Source of the DNA: Metallyticus violacea
Taxonomy: Eukaryota > Arthropoda > Insecta > Mantodea > Metallyticidae
DNA: 64,000 bases
Direction: 5' to 3'
Assembly (NCBI GenBank): GCA_030762175.1
Contig: JAUJEO010000019.1
Location: 750,001-814,000 of the forward strand
This document shows positions 21,086 through 32,540 of this stretch, in pieces (position 1 is the first letter of the stretch; every line of letters starts with the position of its first letter). A model generated the notes under the pieces. The model ran no database searches. It saw only the letters and a list, made by a program, of their open reading frames with translations, and was not told where the DNA came from. The position numbers and the translations under genes were made by a program.

Positions 21086-21335
21086 TTTTTTGATTTTATT
21101 TATTTACCGATGCTCTAATATCCCATTCAATTCAAGACATGAAACTGCTGATAAATTTTGCTCAGATGCCTTTTCTTTCAGGCTGGGGGTCTTTTACATG
21201 CCATAAATCTACGACATGGGACCCACGGCTTTACTTCCCTTCCAAAGGAAGCCATACTAATGATTTTTAAGCCTGAAAAAAATCCATCAGTCCTTGTTGG
21301 GAACCTGCAAACTTGGATTTAGGAAGCAAGTATCG
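21086..21335 (-). mobile_element. tRNA-derived SINE (family 1)
   Basis: Minus-strand copy of SINE family 1. It contains the ATTTACCGATGCTCTAAT 3' end and the CATGGGACCCACGG body segment, and ends near 21325 in a damaged tRNA-like head. A short direct repeat GGCAGTCT flanks it (about 21078-21085 and 21336-21343). Confidence 0.72.
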
Positions 21336-21727
21336 GGCAGTCTGCTGCTATATACTTCAAGTAGTCTTATAAGTACTACAGAAGCTTGAAATCTGCAGAG
21401 CTTGCACTAGAGCATCTGAAGGAGTTGGTTGTCCTTAAAGTGATTTCAGGATTGAATATTTTTATGTACAAGTTTTTGGTTTTAAAGGTTCTGAAGGAAA
21501 ACTAAGTCTGCAGACTTCTAATTATGATCCATTAAAGTTTATAAAAGAGTTTATCAAATAAATGAGGATTAGCAAAGCTTTTATCAGGCTTTGAATAATA
21601 TTTCAAAACTTATAAAAAATTTAAAACAGTGCTGTAAGAAAAAGAACATTTACCATGTAATCTGTTTGCTAAAATGCTTACTATTGTGCGTTACACATGA
21701 ATAACATTGTTTAGGATGTTGTTCATA

Positions 21728-23200
21728 GATTTATTTATTTATTCTGGTAGAACTAAGGCCATTAGGCCTTCTCTTCTCTACCAATCTAATAATAATTACA
21801 TGAAGTTATAGCAACAATATTACAATCACAATATTGACATTAAAGTTGACAATACTCACACACATATAAACCAATATAAAAATTTTGTATATAAGTAAAT
21901 GTATGATAATACATAAATGTTGATAATGAAAAATATTAACTTAAGAAGAAGAGAAAAATAAGAAAATAAAAGAAGATTAAGCACCAACAATGACAATTTA
22001 TACATATATCAACCTACATAAATCTGAAAGTGAAAATAAAGATACAAGCAAAATATAAAATTAAACCCTGACATTACTATGAAGGAGATAACATTTATGA
22101 TAGTAATAAAAATAATAGAATAAATAATTCTACAGCAGCATAAATCAAATAAATACATGTATTGTAACAAAAGGACTCTAAATATAGGGTAATCAATTAT
22201 TTCTAATAATATTAAGCAATTTCTTATGAAATGCTCCTAAAGTTTGGCAGTCTCTGACATCCCATGTCAATGAATTCCAGAGACAGGCAGTGGTCATAGT
22301 TAATGATGATGAGCAAGGTGGTGTTCGGTGCAATGGTAATAATAGTATGTGCTGGAATTTAGAAATTGTGTTAAGATATGAGAGGAAGATAGATTTGAAA
22401 ACTAGAAGATAGATCAGATGGAAATGTATGGATAATTTTGAAAAGTAGTGTGGGACAATGTATGTTTCTTCGATCTTTCAGATGGATCCAGACAGCATAT
22501 TCAGGTAGGGTGTTATATGATCGGACAGATGCATATTGCAGATGTAACATATGCATATTTTATGAACACTGCAGTTTTTATGTTAGGTTAGAGTTTAAGT
22601 CTGTAAGCAAAAAATTGCAGTAGTCAAAGTGAGACATCATCAGGGATTGCACCAAGATCTTTTTTAAGGTTCTGGGTAGGGACATGTTTAATCTTTTAAA
22701 CATGTGGGTTAGAGAACTTAACCTTCCTGCAGATTTCAGCAACATGATTTTCCCAACAGAGATTACTGTCTATAATAACTCCAAGGTTTTTTGCAGAATC
22801 AGTGAAGGGAATTGCTGTTTGATTGATATTAATGACACCAATGGGAGGCACCTCCACCAGTGCCAAGGTCGTTAAGGTGCAGACTCGTGAGCAGGAGGTC
22901 TAGGGTTCGAATCCCACCAGGACTATCCTCCCTGATTGAGGTTTTTTCCAGGTTTTCCTCAGTCCTCATAAATGGCAAATGCTGGGGAGGTACTCTAAAT
23001 CTAGGCTTGGAATGTTTCCTTCCTTAATAATCCTTTTCCAGTATATCATTTCATTTCATGTATCAGTGTCCACTGCCTGTGGTGCCTCAGTAGTAAAAAT
23101 AGGCGTTAAACACTATTAAAAAAACCAATGGGAGGAAACAGCATCTTTCATGACTAGGATTTTACTACAAGAAGTTATAAAATAAATAACCTTGAGGTGT
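21728..23200 (-). mobile_element. Minus-strand LINE, RT C-terminal part (CR1/Jockey/L2 group)
   Basis: On the minus strand, 22830-22690 gives TAIPFTDSAKNLGVIIDSNL followed by C-W-E-N-H-V, the LINE motif of sakNLGVxxDxxLxWxxH type. Then come YNTLPEYAVWIHLKDRRNIH with PTLLFKIIHT (22540-22400), and a LWNSLTWDVRDCQTLG segment (about 22280-22220), the usual C-terminal WNSLP-like end. The 3' end near 21735 carries an (ATAA)n tail. A SINE interrupts it at 22849-23123. Frames are broken throughout. Confidence 0.78.
22849..23123 (+). mobile_element. tRNA-derived SINE (family 2), full length with target duplication
   Basis: The head resembles a tRNA gene with a perfect B box GGTTCGAATCC near 22911 and an A-box-like segment upstream. 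The body includes TTTTCCTCAGTCCTCATAAA and TGTGGTGCCTCAG. It ends in an A-rich tail. The duplication ACCAATGGGAGG flanks it (22837-22848 and 23124-23135). Other copies are at 30408, 31078, 61195 and 62994. Confidence 0.85.
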
Positions 23201-23874
23201 AGATTCTTAACAGACTGTAAAAAGCATGATTTGAAGATTCTTGTCCTCAACTACCTTAGGCATCATTACTTTTATATGGTTTTCCTTTTTGCTATAATAA
23301 AATACATGCTATGATGACCTCAGATTACCTGATGCCCAACAAGAGAGCATCCCAGTATGCTGAGACTTTTCAGTAATCAGAATCATGTGAAATGATGGAT
23401 TGAACAGTTCTATAACTTCCATAACATATTCCAAATTCAAAAGTGATTCACAAATAGTCAAAACTTTGGTCACAGCTAATCAAATGGTCAAAATATTTGT
23501 TTCCATTACACTCATTTAAGATTGACATTGGTGACTGTCTTTTACCACAGTTTCTTGTTCTTCTGTATAACTCATATGCTGTGCCCTTAATCTTTGCAAA
23601 ATTTCAGCTGGTTTTATACCTTTTCATGCTAAAAACTTAATAATATACAAATTATATCTAAATGTAGTTATGAGTAAATAAAGCATATTTGGTATAAGTA
23701 TTTCTCTTTTATGTCTTGATGAATATTCAGTTGTCATTGTGCCTATATCCAGAACTCTTACAATGGGAGCATCTATTTATCTACAATGAGAATGTACACT
23801 ACATGATCATTCTAACAGCTGAGAAAGTTGCGTTACCAAGACATGCAAATTTTAATTTAGGTGTTTTGTTACAG

Positions 23875-24000
23875 GCACAAGTGAAGCATGAGTTGAACAA
23901 AAAGCAAACAGAAACAGCTGATGATAGTGATGTGTCAGAAGATGATGCAGATCGTTCCGAAGATGAGGATAATGAGGAACAGAATAGTCAAGGCGATAAG
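23875..24000 (+). CDS. SEC63: SEC63 exon 4 of 7 in window
   Basis: This 126-nt, phase-0 exon lies between acceptor TTACAG (AG at 23873-23874) and donor GTATTG at 24001. It encodes AQVKHELNKKQTETADDSDV followed by an Asp/Glu-rich run ending NSQGDK. It matches the acidic, poorly conserved linker that follows the basic segment in SEC63. Several serines next to acidic residues could be casein kinase 2 sites, which are known in the SEC63 C-terminal region, but that is inference. A family B Penelope-like element fills most of the following intron. Confidence 0.9.
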
Positions 24001-24237
24001 GTATTGGTAAAAGGATATACATTAAGATAAAATAATTACCATTAATTGAATCAACTTTACTACTAACATTTAAGGACAACTATGTTTCAGAAACATTAAC
24101 ATCTCTGTCATTTAAAATTTTTTAAAAATTGTAAAAACTTTAAAAATAATTTTCATATGGAACTAACACAGTGAAGCTCACATGAATTAAATCTGTCTTC
24201 TAACACTCTTCATGCTTCACTAACCTTAAAAATATTC

Positions 24238-24285
24238 GGTACCGGTTTCAAAGATACGTTATCTCCATCTTCAGCTGTGGACAAC
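24238..24285 (-). ncRNA. Hammerhead ribozyme motif in family B terminal repeat
   Basis: On the minus strand: CTGAAGA (24274-24268), stem II GGAGAT paired with ATCTTT (three wobble or A-T pairs), GAAA (24249-24246), and self-complementary ACCGGT followed by A at position 17. Stem I is weak. In the plus-strand sister copy (about 7560) the CTGAAGA is destroyed, so only this copy retains the core. Confidence 0.58.
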
Positions 24286-24303
24286 TGGTGTAAAAGGCTG
24301 TTG

Positions 24304-24775
24304 TTACGTAGTATCAGAAGCAATGTTCCACTCTGGTGAAACTTTTATAAACTTAAAATTTATATTTTCTTCCTTCGGAATGTCAAAATTCATCAAATGA
24401 TCCTTATGTTTGTAGATGTAAATCTTTTCCCAAATATCCAATTCTACCGGTCCCTGTATAGCTCTCAATAATTCAACTTTTTCCTTTATATCATGATTTT
24501 CGGTCCAAAAGTGATATGCCACTGCTGATTTTTCTATTTGTTTTATATTTTAAATTTCTCATATGTTCTTTTAGACGTATCCCCACATTTCTCTTAGTTT
24601 TTCCTATGTAGATCTTATCACATTCAACACATGAAATCTTGTAAATCCCACCTTTTTTCTCCTTTGGGGTATTATCAGCAGTATGGTCTTTCAAAACATT
24701 GTTTAAACTAAATCTATTAGTAGGAGCCAATTTTATATTAACATCTTTAAATATTTCTTGAAATTTATACATCAC
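24304..24775 (-). pseudogene. Family B PLE GIY-YIG endonuclease (frameshifted)
   Basis: Two overlapping frames cover the domain. The first (24775-24491) gives GGIYKISCVECDKIYIGKTK and RLKEHMRNL; the second (24522-24304) gives AYHFWTENHDIKEKVELL and VELDIWEKIYIYKHKDHL before the stop. The Cys and His residues of the presumed zinc site are present. The frameshift between the two lies at the same place as in the plus-strand copy at about 7320. Confidence 0.86.
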
Positions 24776-25102
24776 TGTTGGATTATATGTAAATTTTTAA
24801 AGGACATTTTTTCTTTAATTGTTGATAATGTAGTGGAATTTTCAATTCTTTTCTTTCTCTGGAATTTTATAATCTTATTATGTATTAAATCTTCATTAAA
24901 ACCATTTAAAATTGCTATTTCTTTTAATTTTTTATATTCTATGTTATATTCTTCTTTACTGATTGGCAAATTGATTGATCTGCATATCAAACTTTTAAAA
25001 ATTGCATGTTTGTGAGCTATAGGATTAAAACAATTTTCTTTAATTATAATTATCTGCATGTGTGTCCTTTCTATATATGCCAAATTTCAAGTTTTCTTTA
25101 CT

Positions 25103-26098
25103 CTATATAATTTTAATATCCAAAAAAGGCAGCATATTGTCTGTTTCTGTTTCATGTGTGAATTTTACATCTCTATCTTGAATATTCAAAATCTTTAGTG
25201 CATCCTCAATTAACTTTTTATTAACCATGCCAAAAATATCATCCACATATCTGTACCAACACTTAAAGAAGTGTGGAAAAGCTGAAGTAATATGTGTTTC
25301 AAAATTACTCATGTAAACATTTGCCAGGAAAGGAGATATAGGACTGTCCATGGTCAAGCCTGTTTGTTGTTTATAAAACCGTTTATCAAATGTAAAATAT
25401 GACTGATTAATACAAATGCTTGTCAGATGTATGTACTCTTTTCTGTGTGTTTCATTGATTCCTACTTCTGTTAACCATTTTTGTAAAATGATTAAAAGTT
25501 TTTCTCTAGGTATGCTGGGGAACAATGAGATCACTTCAAACGACACTAGTGCATCTGTAGGTAATAATCTAATATCCTTTATTTCTTCAATTAACTGTAT
25601 AAAATTATTTTTTCTTCTACTTTTGAACTTTGATAATTCATTGAATCTATCTGATAACCATTTTGCTAGCAAATATGTGGGTGTGTTAATATTGTTTATG
25701 ATTGGTCTCATGCTCATTAATGGTTTGTGAATTTTTGGCAAGCCATATATACTGACTATTTTAGGATTATTTGAAATTAATTTACCTGGAATAATTGTAC
25801 TGTTTCTTATGGGTTCATTAACTATTTTCAAGTATCCATTCAATGGATCTGATTTGACTTTGGCAAATTCTTTTTTATTTAATAAGTTTAACATACTAGT
25901 GGTATATTGTTCTTTATCTAGGATTACTATTTTATTTCCCTTATCTGCTTTTTTATACACTACTCCTTTTGAGTTAAGGCTCCTGATAATATTTTTGTAG
26001 TAGTTAATTGTAATAGATTTCTTTTTATCCATTTCTTTTAAGACTTTTTGCGATTTTATCCTAATTCTATGCTCGTCTGGGTTTGTTAAGTTATTCAT
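25103..26098 (-). pseudogene. Family B PLE reverse transcriptase with altered active-site residues
   Basis: A 331-codon open frame carries KADKGNKIVILDKEQY, IYGLPKIHKPLMSMRPI, motif A VSFEVISLFPSIP, GLTMDSPISPFLANVYM, and motif C WYRYVDDIFG. In motif A the catalytic Asp expected from family A (FDVESLF) is Glu. In the next motif MGSP is MDSP. Both changes should inactivate polymerase. Motif C DD is intact here, while the sister copy at 6328-7643 has ED. The frame ends at an in-frame stop after PFLDIKII that is also present in the sister copy. Confidence 0.88.
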
Positions 26099-26240
26099 AG
26101 CTATTTCAAGATCTGCAACATGTTCTTCTACATTATTTGAAAAGTCTACACAGGTTTTTAGACTTTTGTTGAGGAATGCTATTTCTTGTTGTTTAAAACT
26201 TTGTGAGATAAATTTACTACATAGTTTGATTTTGGTTCTC

Positions 26241-26977
26241 TGTCATTAACTATTTTTTGATTTTGACTTTACTGCTTGGAAAATTCTTTTTAATGTAAAA
26301 TGGTTGCAGCAATAGAGTTTTCTAGCTCATTCTCCAATCTGAATTCTCCTGATATATGTTGCCATTACTATCATGCTATTATTGAGTTACCTCTGTATGT
26401 TTATTTTGATTTTCGTATTCCTGTACACTGCTCATTTAAGCCAGTTCCATATCATCTAATGCTGTTAAATCTTATACCTCCCTTCTATTTTGTTCTTTCT
26501 GAAATAGCCACAGTCATAATCATTGCGTGCAGTTATAAAGCTAGTATTCTATAATCAAGGAAAATAATAAGGGCTTAAAAATTTATGCATTTCTTCCCAA
26601 AATGACAGAATTCAGAAAATTTTGTTTTTGAATTGTTAAAGATTTCTGGTCATTTGGTAGCTAAGCATTCTAATTATGTACGGGAAAAAAATTACTACAA
26701 TTATTTAGCAATAAATAATTTATGTTTTATTTACTGCATTGGAAATGATAATTTTTGTAAATGGAGATAATGCAAATGATATCTCATTTTAAATCCTTGA
26801 GTCCTCTATTATAATTTTTTTCTTAGATGTCAGCAAATAACACTACAATTTAGTGTGATTATAAATGTTTGTGACTTTAAATAAAAATACAATTATGATA
26901 TAATTTACTTTACTGTCCAAGTTTGAAATTACACTTTAAGTTAAAAATAATACAACTACTCATTAATTTTGTTGCAG
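26241..26977. other. Intron sequence without recognised elements
   Basis: Remaining part of SEC63 intron 4 before the exon at 26978. AT-rich, no coding signals I recognise. Confidence 0.5.
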
Positions 26978-27103
26978 AACTCCACTTTAGATGATGATGA
27001 CACAGAGTGGGAGAAGTTTCAGAACAGACTTTCAAAACGTGAGAAGGTTCTGGAAGGACGAAGTAAACAATCTCACAGCGTCCATTGCCCATTTTTCCCA
27101 GAG
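26978..27103 (+). CDS. SEC63: SEC63 exon 5 of 7 in window
   Basis: This 126-nt, phase-0 exon lies between acceptor GTTGCAG (AG at 26976-26977) and donor GTAAGC at 27104. It encodes NSTLDDDDTEWEKFQNRLSK, then REKVLEGRSKQSHSVHCPFFPE. The pattern of D/E followed by EWxxFQxxxxKREKxLE and then a short segment leading to PxFPE matches the start of the C-terminal half of the Sec63 domain. It joins in frame to the next exon, which begins DKQEYWWVYI. Confidence 0.93.
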
Positions 27104-28387
27104 GTAAGCAGAATATTGACTCCCATGAATTAACTCTCATCATTATAATAATTTAAATTGTATATAATTTTTTGTATATAATTCTTTTACTTATTCCACC
27201 TATTAAAAAAATCAGGACATTGTCCACATTATCAGCTGTTAGTTAACTGCCAGAATAATTCAAGTTGTCTATAGGTAGGATTTGAGGTGGCTGTGATCAA
27301 CATGTAATGAATTAAAAATTGAGTTTTCCATTTCCATTATCAGTCGTGTAATGTGTAGTTATTTACTTTTGCATATCTTCAGTTCTGAAGCTGTATTCTA
27401 ATCCTGTTAATCATCTGTTCTTTATAGAATGGGGTTATTGGCTACTTACTGTGTATATGCTGCAGTCATAACCTGAAAAAGGGTGATAAGAGTCACTATA
27501 TGTAAAGTTACTATTTTTATTTTGGTATTTACTGAAAGTACAACATGATATGCATTTACAACTGACAATAAACACTAATCTGTGTTATAAAAAAATGGTG
27601 AAAATTATCCTCATCAGTTATAATACTTGTTGGGACCTGTGTAACAAATTTCTGTATTTCATCTAACTTTCCTTCCATAAGAAGAACATGGATGGCAAAT
27701 TGGAACATGTTTCTGGTCATTAAGGGATTCATCTCTCATAATTTTTTAACAAATTCTCAAACAGTTTCTCTACCTAAAACACAATGGCCAGGATATTTTC
27801 TTGAATTGTCTTACCAATTCTGTGCAAGATTATATTACCATATATATGCCATAAACAAAATCCATTATCTTCAAAAGTATTTGTAATAGCATTTCTAACA
27901 AAAAACAATTAGCATATAATCTATACACAGTGAAAGCATAAGAATTCACAAATGCACTACTACTCAATGACAGTCTCCCTTAAAGTAACTACAAGCTGCT
28001 ACCTTCACATGATTATACGGCCTTGATGACTTATTTCTTCCATTACACAGCATAACTGAAATAAACTCCCAGTACAATTAGAAACTGTATCTTTTGCACA
28101 TAATAATAAACAGCATTTTAGGAATAATATAGATTATCATGTGCATAATACTAGATCAACTGAACTATACACTTACAATATCACATATTTACAAAAAGCA
28201 TAAATTATGTGTCACATAGAGGTACAATCCTATATAATAAAATACCAAAATCATTTAAAAGCACTTCAAGCACAAAATGTGTTAAACACTTATTGTTAAA
28301 ACATAATTTTATACTGTGGAGGAATTCTTGGAAACTATTATAGAATTAGTTATGTATTAATATAAACTGACGAATCCAAATGTAGAA
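27104..28387. other. Intron sequence without recognised elements
   Basis: AT-rich intronic DNA following the SEC63 exon that ends at 27103. No element or gene recognised. Confidence 0.45.
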
Positions 28388-28440
28388 ACTGATTTGATTT
28401 ATTTATGGACACTCTTTAACATCTCAGGTCATCAGCGTAT
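28388..28440 (-). mobile_element. SINE family 1, 3'-end fragment
   Basis: TTTATTTATGGACACTCTTT and AACATCTCAGGTCATCAG match the minus-strand 3' end of SINE family 1. Only about 50 bp is present. Confidence 0.6.
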
Positions 28441-28699
28441 GTAGAAACTGTATAAGTCAGTAAATAAAAACCTTGAACCTTGAACCCTTAAAGGCTTGTG
28501 TGTAAATAACATATGCAAGGACTTGCACAGAGTAATTTTTTTACTTTATAGATTATTCATTAATTACAGTAATTTTGTCATTATTAAATTTTTTGTCTTC
28601 AATAAAATTAAAAACTACCTTTTCTCTTACACTGTGAAGTAATCTGGACAATTGTATTTGCAATTTTGACTTCACTGTGTTGTATTGCAGTCCTTAACC

Positions 28700-30240
28700 A
28701 TTGGACAAAAGCAATAACTCTCTCATTTCCTGATGGTCATACCTTCAGGTGGTCCTGCATATCCATCAGTTTTATTTTTGCCAGCAGAAGTTTTGGTAAA
28801 GGATAGTTGCCCTTATTCTCAAGTAGTCATCTAATAGGTTCCATCCAAGTTCTTTTTGGAAGTTATGACAAGTAACATCTTCAACATTTTCCTGCACAAT
28901 TACTTGTGCACTGAGACTGCCCACATTCAAAAAGTAAAAAAATTTCACTGGCCAATGATTAGACCTACAGTTTACTGAGCAATTTTGGCACATCTGATAT
29001 AAGACATCGCTTATTTTAGTCTTATTTTAAAACGTGATGATTTTCAATTTAATCAGTGACAAGTCTAGTGCATTGTTGACAACAGGACCACACATTAATT
29101 CTTTTTAGATAATCTGGTCTTTGCAGAAACCAAATTTGCTTGAACAGGCTTATCCTTTGCTCTGATGAGCTCTAGGAACCTTCCATTTGTTCTTCCTGAC
29201 AGTCCCGAACAAGATTATTTTGTAATGTAGATTTTGTGCCAATAGTATACTGTTAACCAGCTATCGACAGTGATATTTCTTCCAGGAGCTATCAGTCTTT
29301 TGACAATATCATTAGCAGTGATGATGATTCTATAAAGACCTTTAGAATGTGTTCCACAATAAATTTCCATATTAGTTGTAAAAAATAATTAGAGTCTGTA
29401 ATTATGAAGATTTTGTAGGTTTGAACTTCATAAATACCTCAAATACACAGGGGCAATGAAATGCTTCCAAATTTTTATCTATAGTTGCATGTTCAGATAT
29501 TTTATATGCTAACAGGCAATTGGTTACAAAGGCTTAAAATATCTCTTGCACATATGTAATTTTGTCCAGTTCTTTTCTGTTATTTGAAGTAGTTTTGTCA
29601 TTAAATCTGAGGAAGTTCTTAAGAAAATGGAAGCATTTCTGTGCCATGGTGTAAATTACTAGTTCTGTACCATTACTATCTGTGGGTCAGTTATCCTGGT
29701 ATTAATTTTGCAGATTTCGTAACACCATAAGTATGCAGAATTCCAAAGAGTGCCTTGATCTCTGCAGCTTCAAAGCTGTAGCATCACATTCTCTGGAATA
29801 CTGTGGCCTCTTCTTTCTTTGTGAATATTTGTAAACTATCTGATCTATTATTTCATCTGAAAATAACAAGCTCCATGAATCAATAGCAGTTTTTGCATTT
29901 TTAGTGGCTTGCTTTACTCTGGGTTGTAATGTTACTATCTTTAAAGCAGGCATCCTTCCTCTAACTGTAGGGAATTTTTGTGCCAGATAGAACCATTTTT
30001 TGCTTTATAGCACAAAAGTGGCATTGCAAGGTGAATGTTATCCTCTGCTGGATCTGTTGAAGCTATGTTAACAACATCCTCGAACATAACTTCCTGATTA
30101 CTTTTTGCACTCTCTGTGATAACAATTATCCACCTGGTCCTCTGATGATGAAGAAAATCTACCATTAGTTTTGTCATCTACAGCTTCTAACATTGCAATA
30201 ATTTTCTCTTCTGTAGATCTTCTTCTCTTTTAAGTTGCAC
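28700..30240 (-). pseudogene. piggyBac-type transposase relic
   Basis: On the minus strand the frames run in piggyBac order. An N-terminal RRRSTEEKIIAMLEAVDD lies near 30225. PRVKQATKNAKTAIDSWSLL and FSDEIIDQIVYKYS follow at 29925-29820 (the segment before the DDE core). FGTVRKNKWKVPR lies near 29210-29170 (family pattern GTxRxNRxxxP). A C-terminal WPVKFFYFLNVGSLSAQVIV is at 28945-28885 and KELGWNLLDDYLRIR at 28850-28805. Stops and shifts are many. No TTAA-flanked ends were identified with confidence. Confidence 0.75.
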
Positions 30241-30407
30241 CATTCACACATTACACATAGGTGACCAACACTAAAGATACAAGGCACATGTGAGATAAAA
30301 TCTTTCCTCGGCAGCAGTAATGCGTCAAACAATAGAGCTATGCATTGTAAGGAAATACTGTGTACCTAAAAAAGAGATGGACGAGTTAAAATTAAAATAC
30401 TCTTGAG

Positions 30408-30672
30408 AGCCAAGGTTGTTAAGGCATAGACTGGTGAGTAGGGGCTCTGGGATTTGATTTCTGCCAGGACCATCATCCCTTACTAAGACTTTTCTTTCCT
30501 CCTAGATTTTCCTCAGTCCTCATAAATGGCAAATGCCAGAAAGGTACCATAAACTTAATACGGGAATGCTGTCTTGGGAAAAATATCTTTCGAAGTTTAT
30601 CTGCTTTATCACCAGTGTCCACCAACTGAGATGCCTCAGCATTAAGAACAGATGTTAAACACTATTTAAAAA
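30408..30672 (+). mobile_element. tRNA-derived SINE (family 2)
   Basis: Starts AGCCAAGGTTGTTAAGGCAT and contains a decayed B box (GGATTTGATTT), the TTTTCCTCAGTCCTCATAAA block, and ends TTAAACACTATTTAAAAAAA. More diverged than the copy at 22849. Confidence 0.78.
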
Positions 30673-31077
30673 AAAGCCATCAATATTTGTATTCAACACT
30701 GAGGCAATATCCCACATAGTAATGCACCAATCAGTACAAATAATCAATTATTGTGCTGATTTAAGATTTAATTGATCTTAATCAATTCTGTATTGGTTTG
30801 CTTCCTTTGTAAGAAATTTAATGATCCATTGGATCATAACACTTGGATTAGCTATAACTTCTCACTTGTGTGCCATGTTAACTAACATGGTATTAGTCTA
30901 CCAAGTAAGGTTTAATGGTTGTAGGCATTCCAGGGCATTAGGTCATTATAATTTAAACTTAAAAGTCTATTTAATTTGTTCTAGCATCAATTTGTTGAAG
31001 TGATGTATTGAGTTATTAAGATAATTTGTATGTTTAAAAGCACTTGTGACTATACTTCATATTTTTAATAGTGTTTT

Positions 31078-31326
31078 AACACCTATTTTTATTGCTGAGG
31101 CATTACAGGTGAGGACATTAGTGATACACAAGATCAAATAATAAATTTTTTTTTTTTTAAAGGAAGGAAGCATTCCAGCCTAAGTTTAGCGTACTTCCCA
31201 ATTTGCCATTAATGAGAACTAAGGAAAACCTAGAAAAAATACTGCAGTTATGGGGAATGGTCCTGGCAGAAATCTAACCTCAGACCTCCACTCATAAGTT
31301 CATATCTTAATGGCCAAGGCATTAAA
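31078..31326 (-). mobile_element. tRNA-derived SINE (family 2)
   Basis: Minus-strand copy beginning AACACCTATTTTTATTGCTG (3' end) with the body block ATTTGCCATTAATGAGAACTA and tRNA head near 31280-31326. It ends 152 bp before the SEC63 exon at 31478. Confidence 0.78.
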
Positions 31327-31477
31327 TTAGTAAATCATTGTTGGAATGTCCTCTAGAGACTCCACCATTTGATTTGAAAATAATATAATATCAATAGAAA
31401 TGAAACAGTATTAATTTCTTCTCTGGTTTTACATCCATTTATGTTATTAGTATACATTGCTTATGGGCATTTTGCAG

Positions 31478-31681
31478 GACAAGCAGGAGTACTGGTGGGT
31501 GTACATCAGTGATCGCAAAAGTCGGACTCTACTCACATCACCCTACCATGTGACAGCACTTGTTGAAGAGGAAGAAGTACAGCTCAAATTTACAGCCCCC
31601 CGCTGGCCTGGGGTCTACACTTTTACAGTTTGTTTACGTTCCGATTCTTATCTTGGCTTTGATCAGACACACGATATCAAG
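31478..31681 (+). CDS. SEC63: SEC63 exon 6 of 7 in window (most conserved)
   Basis: This 204-nt, phase-0 exon follows TTTTGCAG (AG at 31476-31477) and precedes GTATTC at 31682. It encodes the best conserved part of the SEC63 C-terminus. Key segments are DKQEYWWVYISDRK, SPYHVTALVEEEEVQLKFTA, and then PGVYTFTVCLRSDSYLGFDQ. This Ig-like beta-sandwich portion of the Sec63 domain includes the family hallmark LRSDSYxGxDQ and the aromatic WWxYIxDRK motif. It is the strongest single piece of evidence for the gene identity. No frameshift or stop is present, so the gene looks functional. Confidence 0.96.
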
Positions 31682-31689
31682 GTATTCTT

Positions 31690-32540
31690 GCTTTTTTGTA
31701 GTGTTTTAATATTTTTTTTGACAAATTAGTAATTAGCAGCTTTCTTCATTTTACTACAGTCTTCTCCCAATAAATCACAAGTCATTTTCTCTCTTTCTTA
31801 TTATAACATATTTTATCAGTCATTTCCTTACTTGAAACTTCACTCATAATGCTTCTTTTTACCACCCACTGAAGTCATCCTCCTTCTTCTTGAATTTTTG
31901 CGTGTAATGCATTGAAGCCAAGCTACCGCACTCCCTCCCTTCATTAGCATTGTGAGTAAAGTGACTGGTGGTGATCACAAAGCAAAGCTGATTCCACTGC
32001 CAATAAGGTTCTATCGTATTATCATATATAGAAAATGGTGATACTTTTTGTTTTTGGACATTATCTTCTTACGAAATTTGCATGCTAAAAATCAGGAAAA
32101 ATTAACGATCTTCAAGGACACAAAATAGCTGATTTTTTCCATTGAAGTAGAATATGCTCATTATTTTTAAAATTTGTATCACTGCAGGTATATGTCTTAA
32201 AATGTATTGCACTGTTTCAAACATATTGAATTTGAAGTGTCCTTTATTTGTCAAATCTGTCAAAAAAATTTTACCAAGCTTTAGGTAAAAGAAACAAACT
32301 TTGCAAAAATATGCAAATTTCAATAATTTGCAGAAGTTCGTGTATTAATTGCCATATATTTTTGCAAGTTGATTGTACTTTAGGCACATGTTAACTAGCA
32401 GAATTATTAATATTTTATCAGCATTCTGATGGAATTGTCTACTCTAGAATTACAGTTTCAAGAAAAATGGTTTTGCAACTTCAGCTAAACTTTTAACACT
32501 TGCTACTTGACTTTTTTTAATAATTCAGTGATAAATTGTG
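31690..32540. other. Intron sequence without recognised elements
   Basis: AT-rich intronic DNA; no element structure or coding potential recognised. Confidence 0.45.

Larger units (their letters stand above)
24150..26240 (-). mobile_element. Penelope-like element family B, longest copy
   Basis: On the minus strand the element runs from about 26240 through RT (26098-25103), the connecting region (25083-24772), GIY-YIG (24775-24304) and the terminal repeat (24300-24150). It occupies about 70 percent of SEC63 intron 4 in antisense orientation. The N-terminal part of the ORF is broken and the 5' end is probably truncated near 26240. Compared with 6328-7643 it shares a nonsense codon and three frameshifts at the same places, so both come from an already defective source. 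Confidence 0.87.

Noticed and set aside
21890..22200. Possible gene in the TA-rich stretch
   Set aside because: It is the 3' untranslated part of the minus-strand LINE that ends in an (ATAA)n tail.
22870..22925. tRNA gene with perfect B box
   Set aside because: It is the head of SINE family 2, flanked by a 12-bp target duplication.
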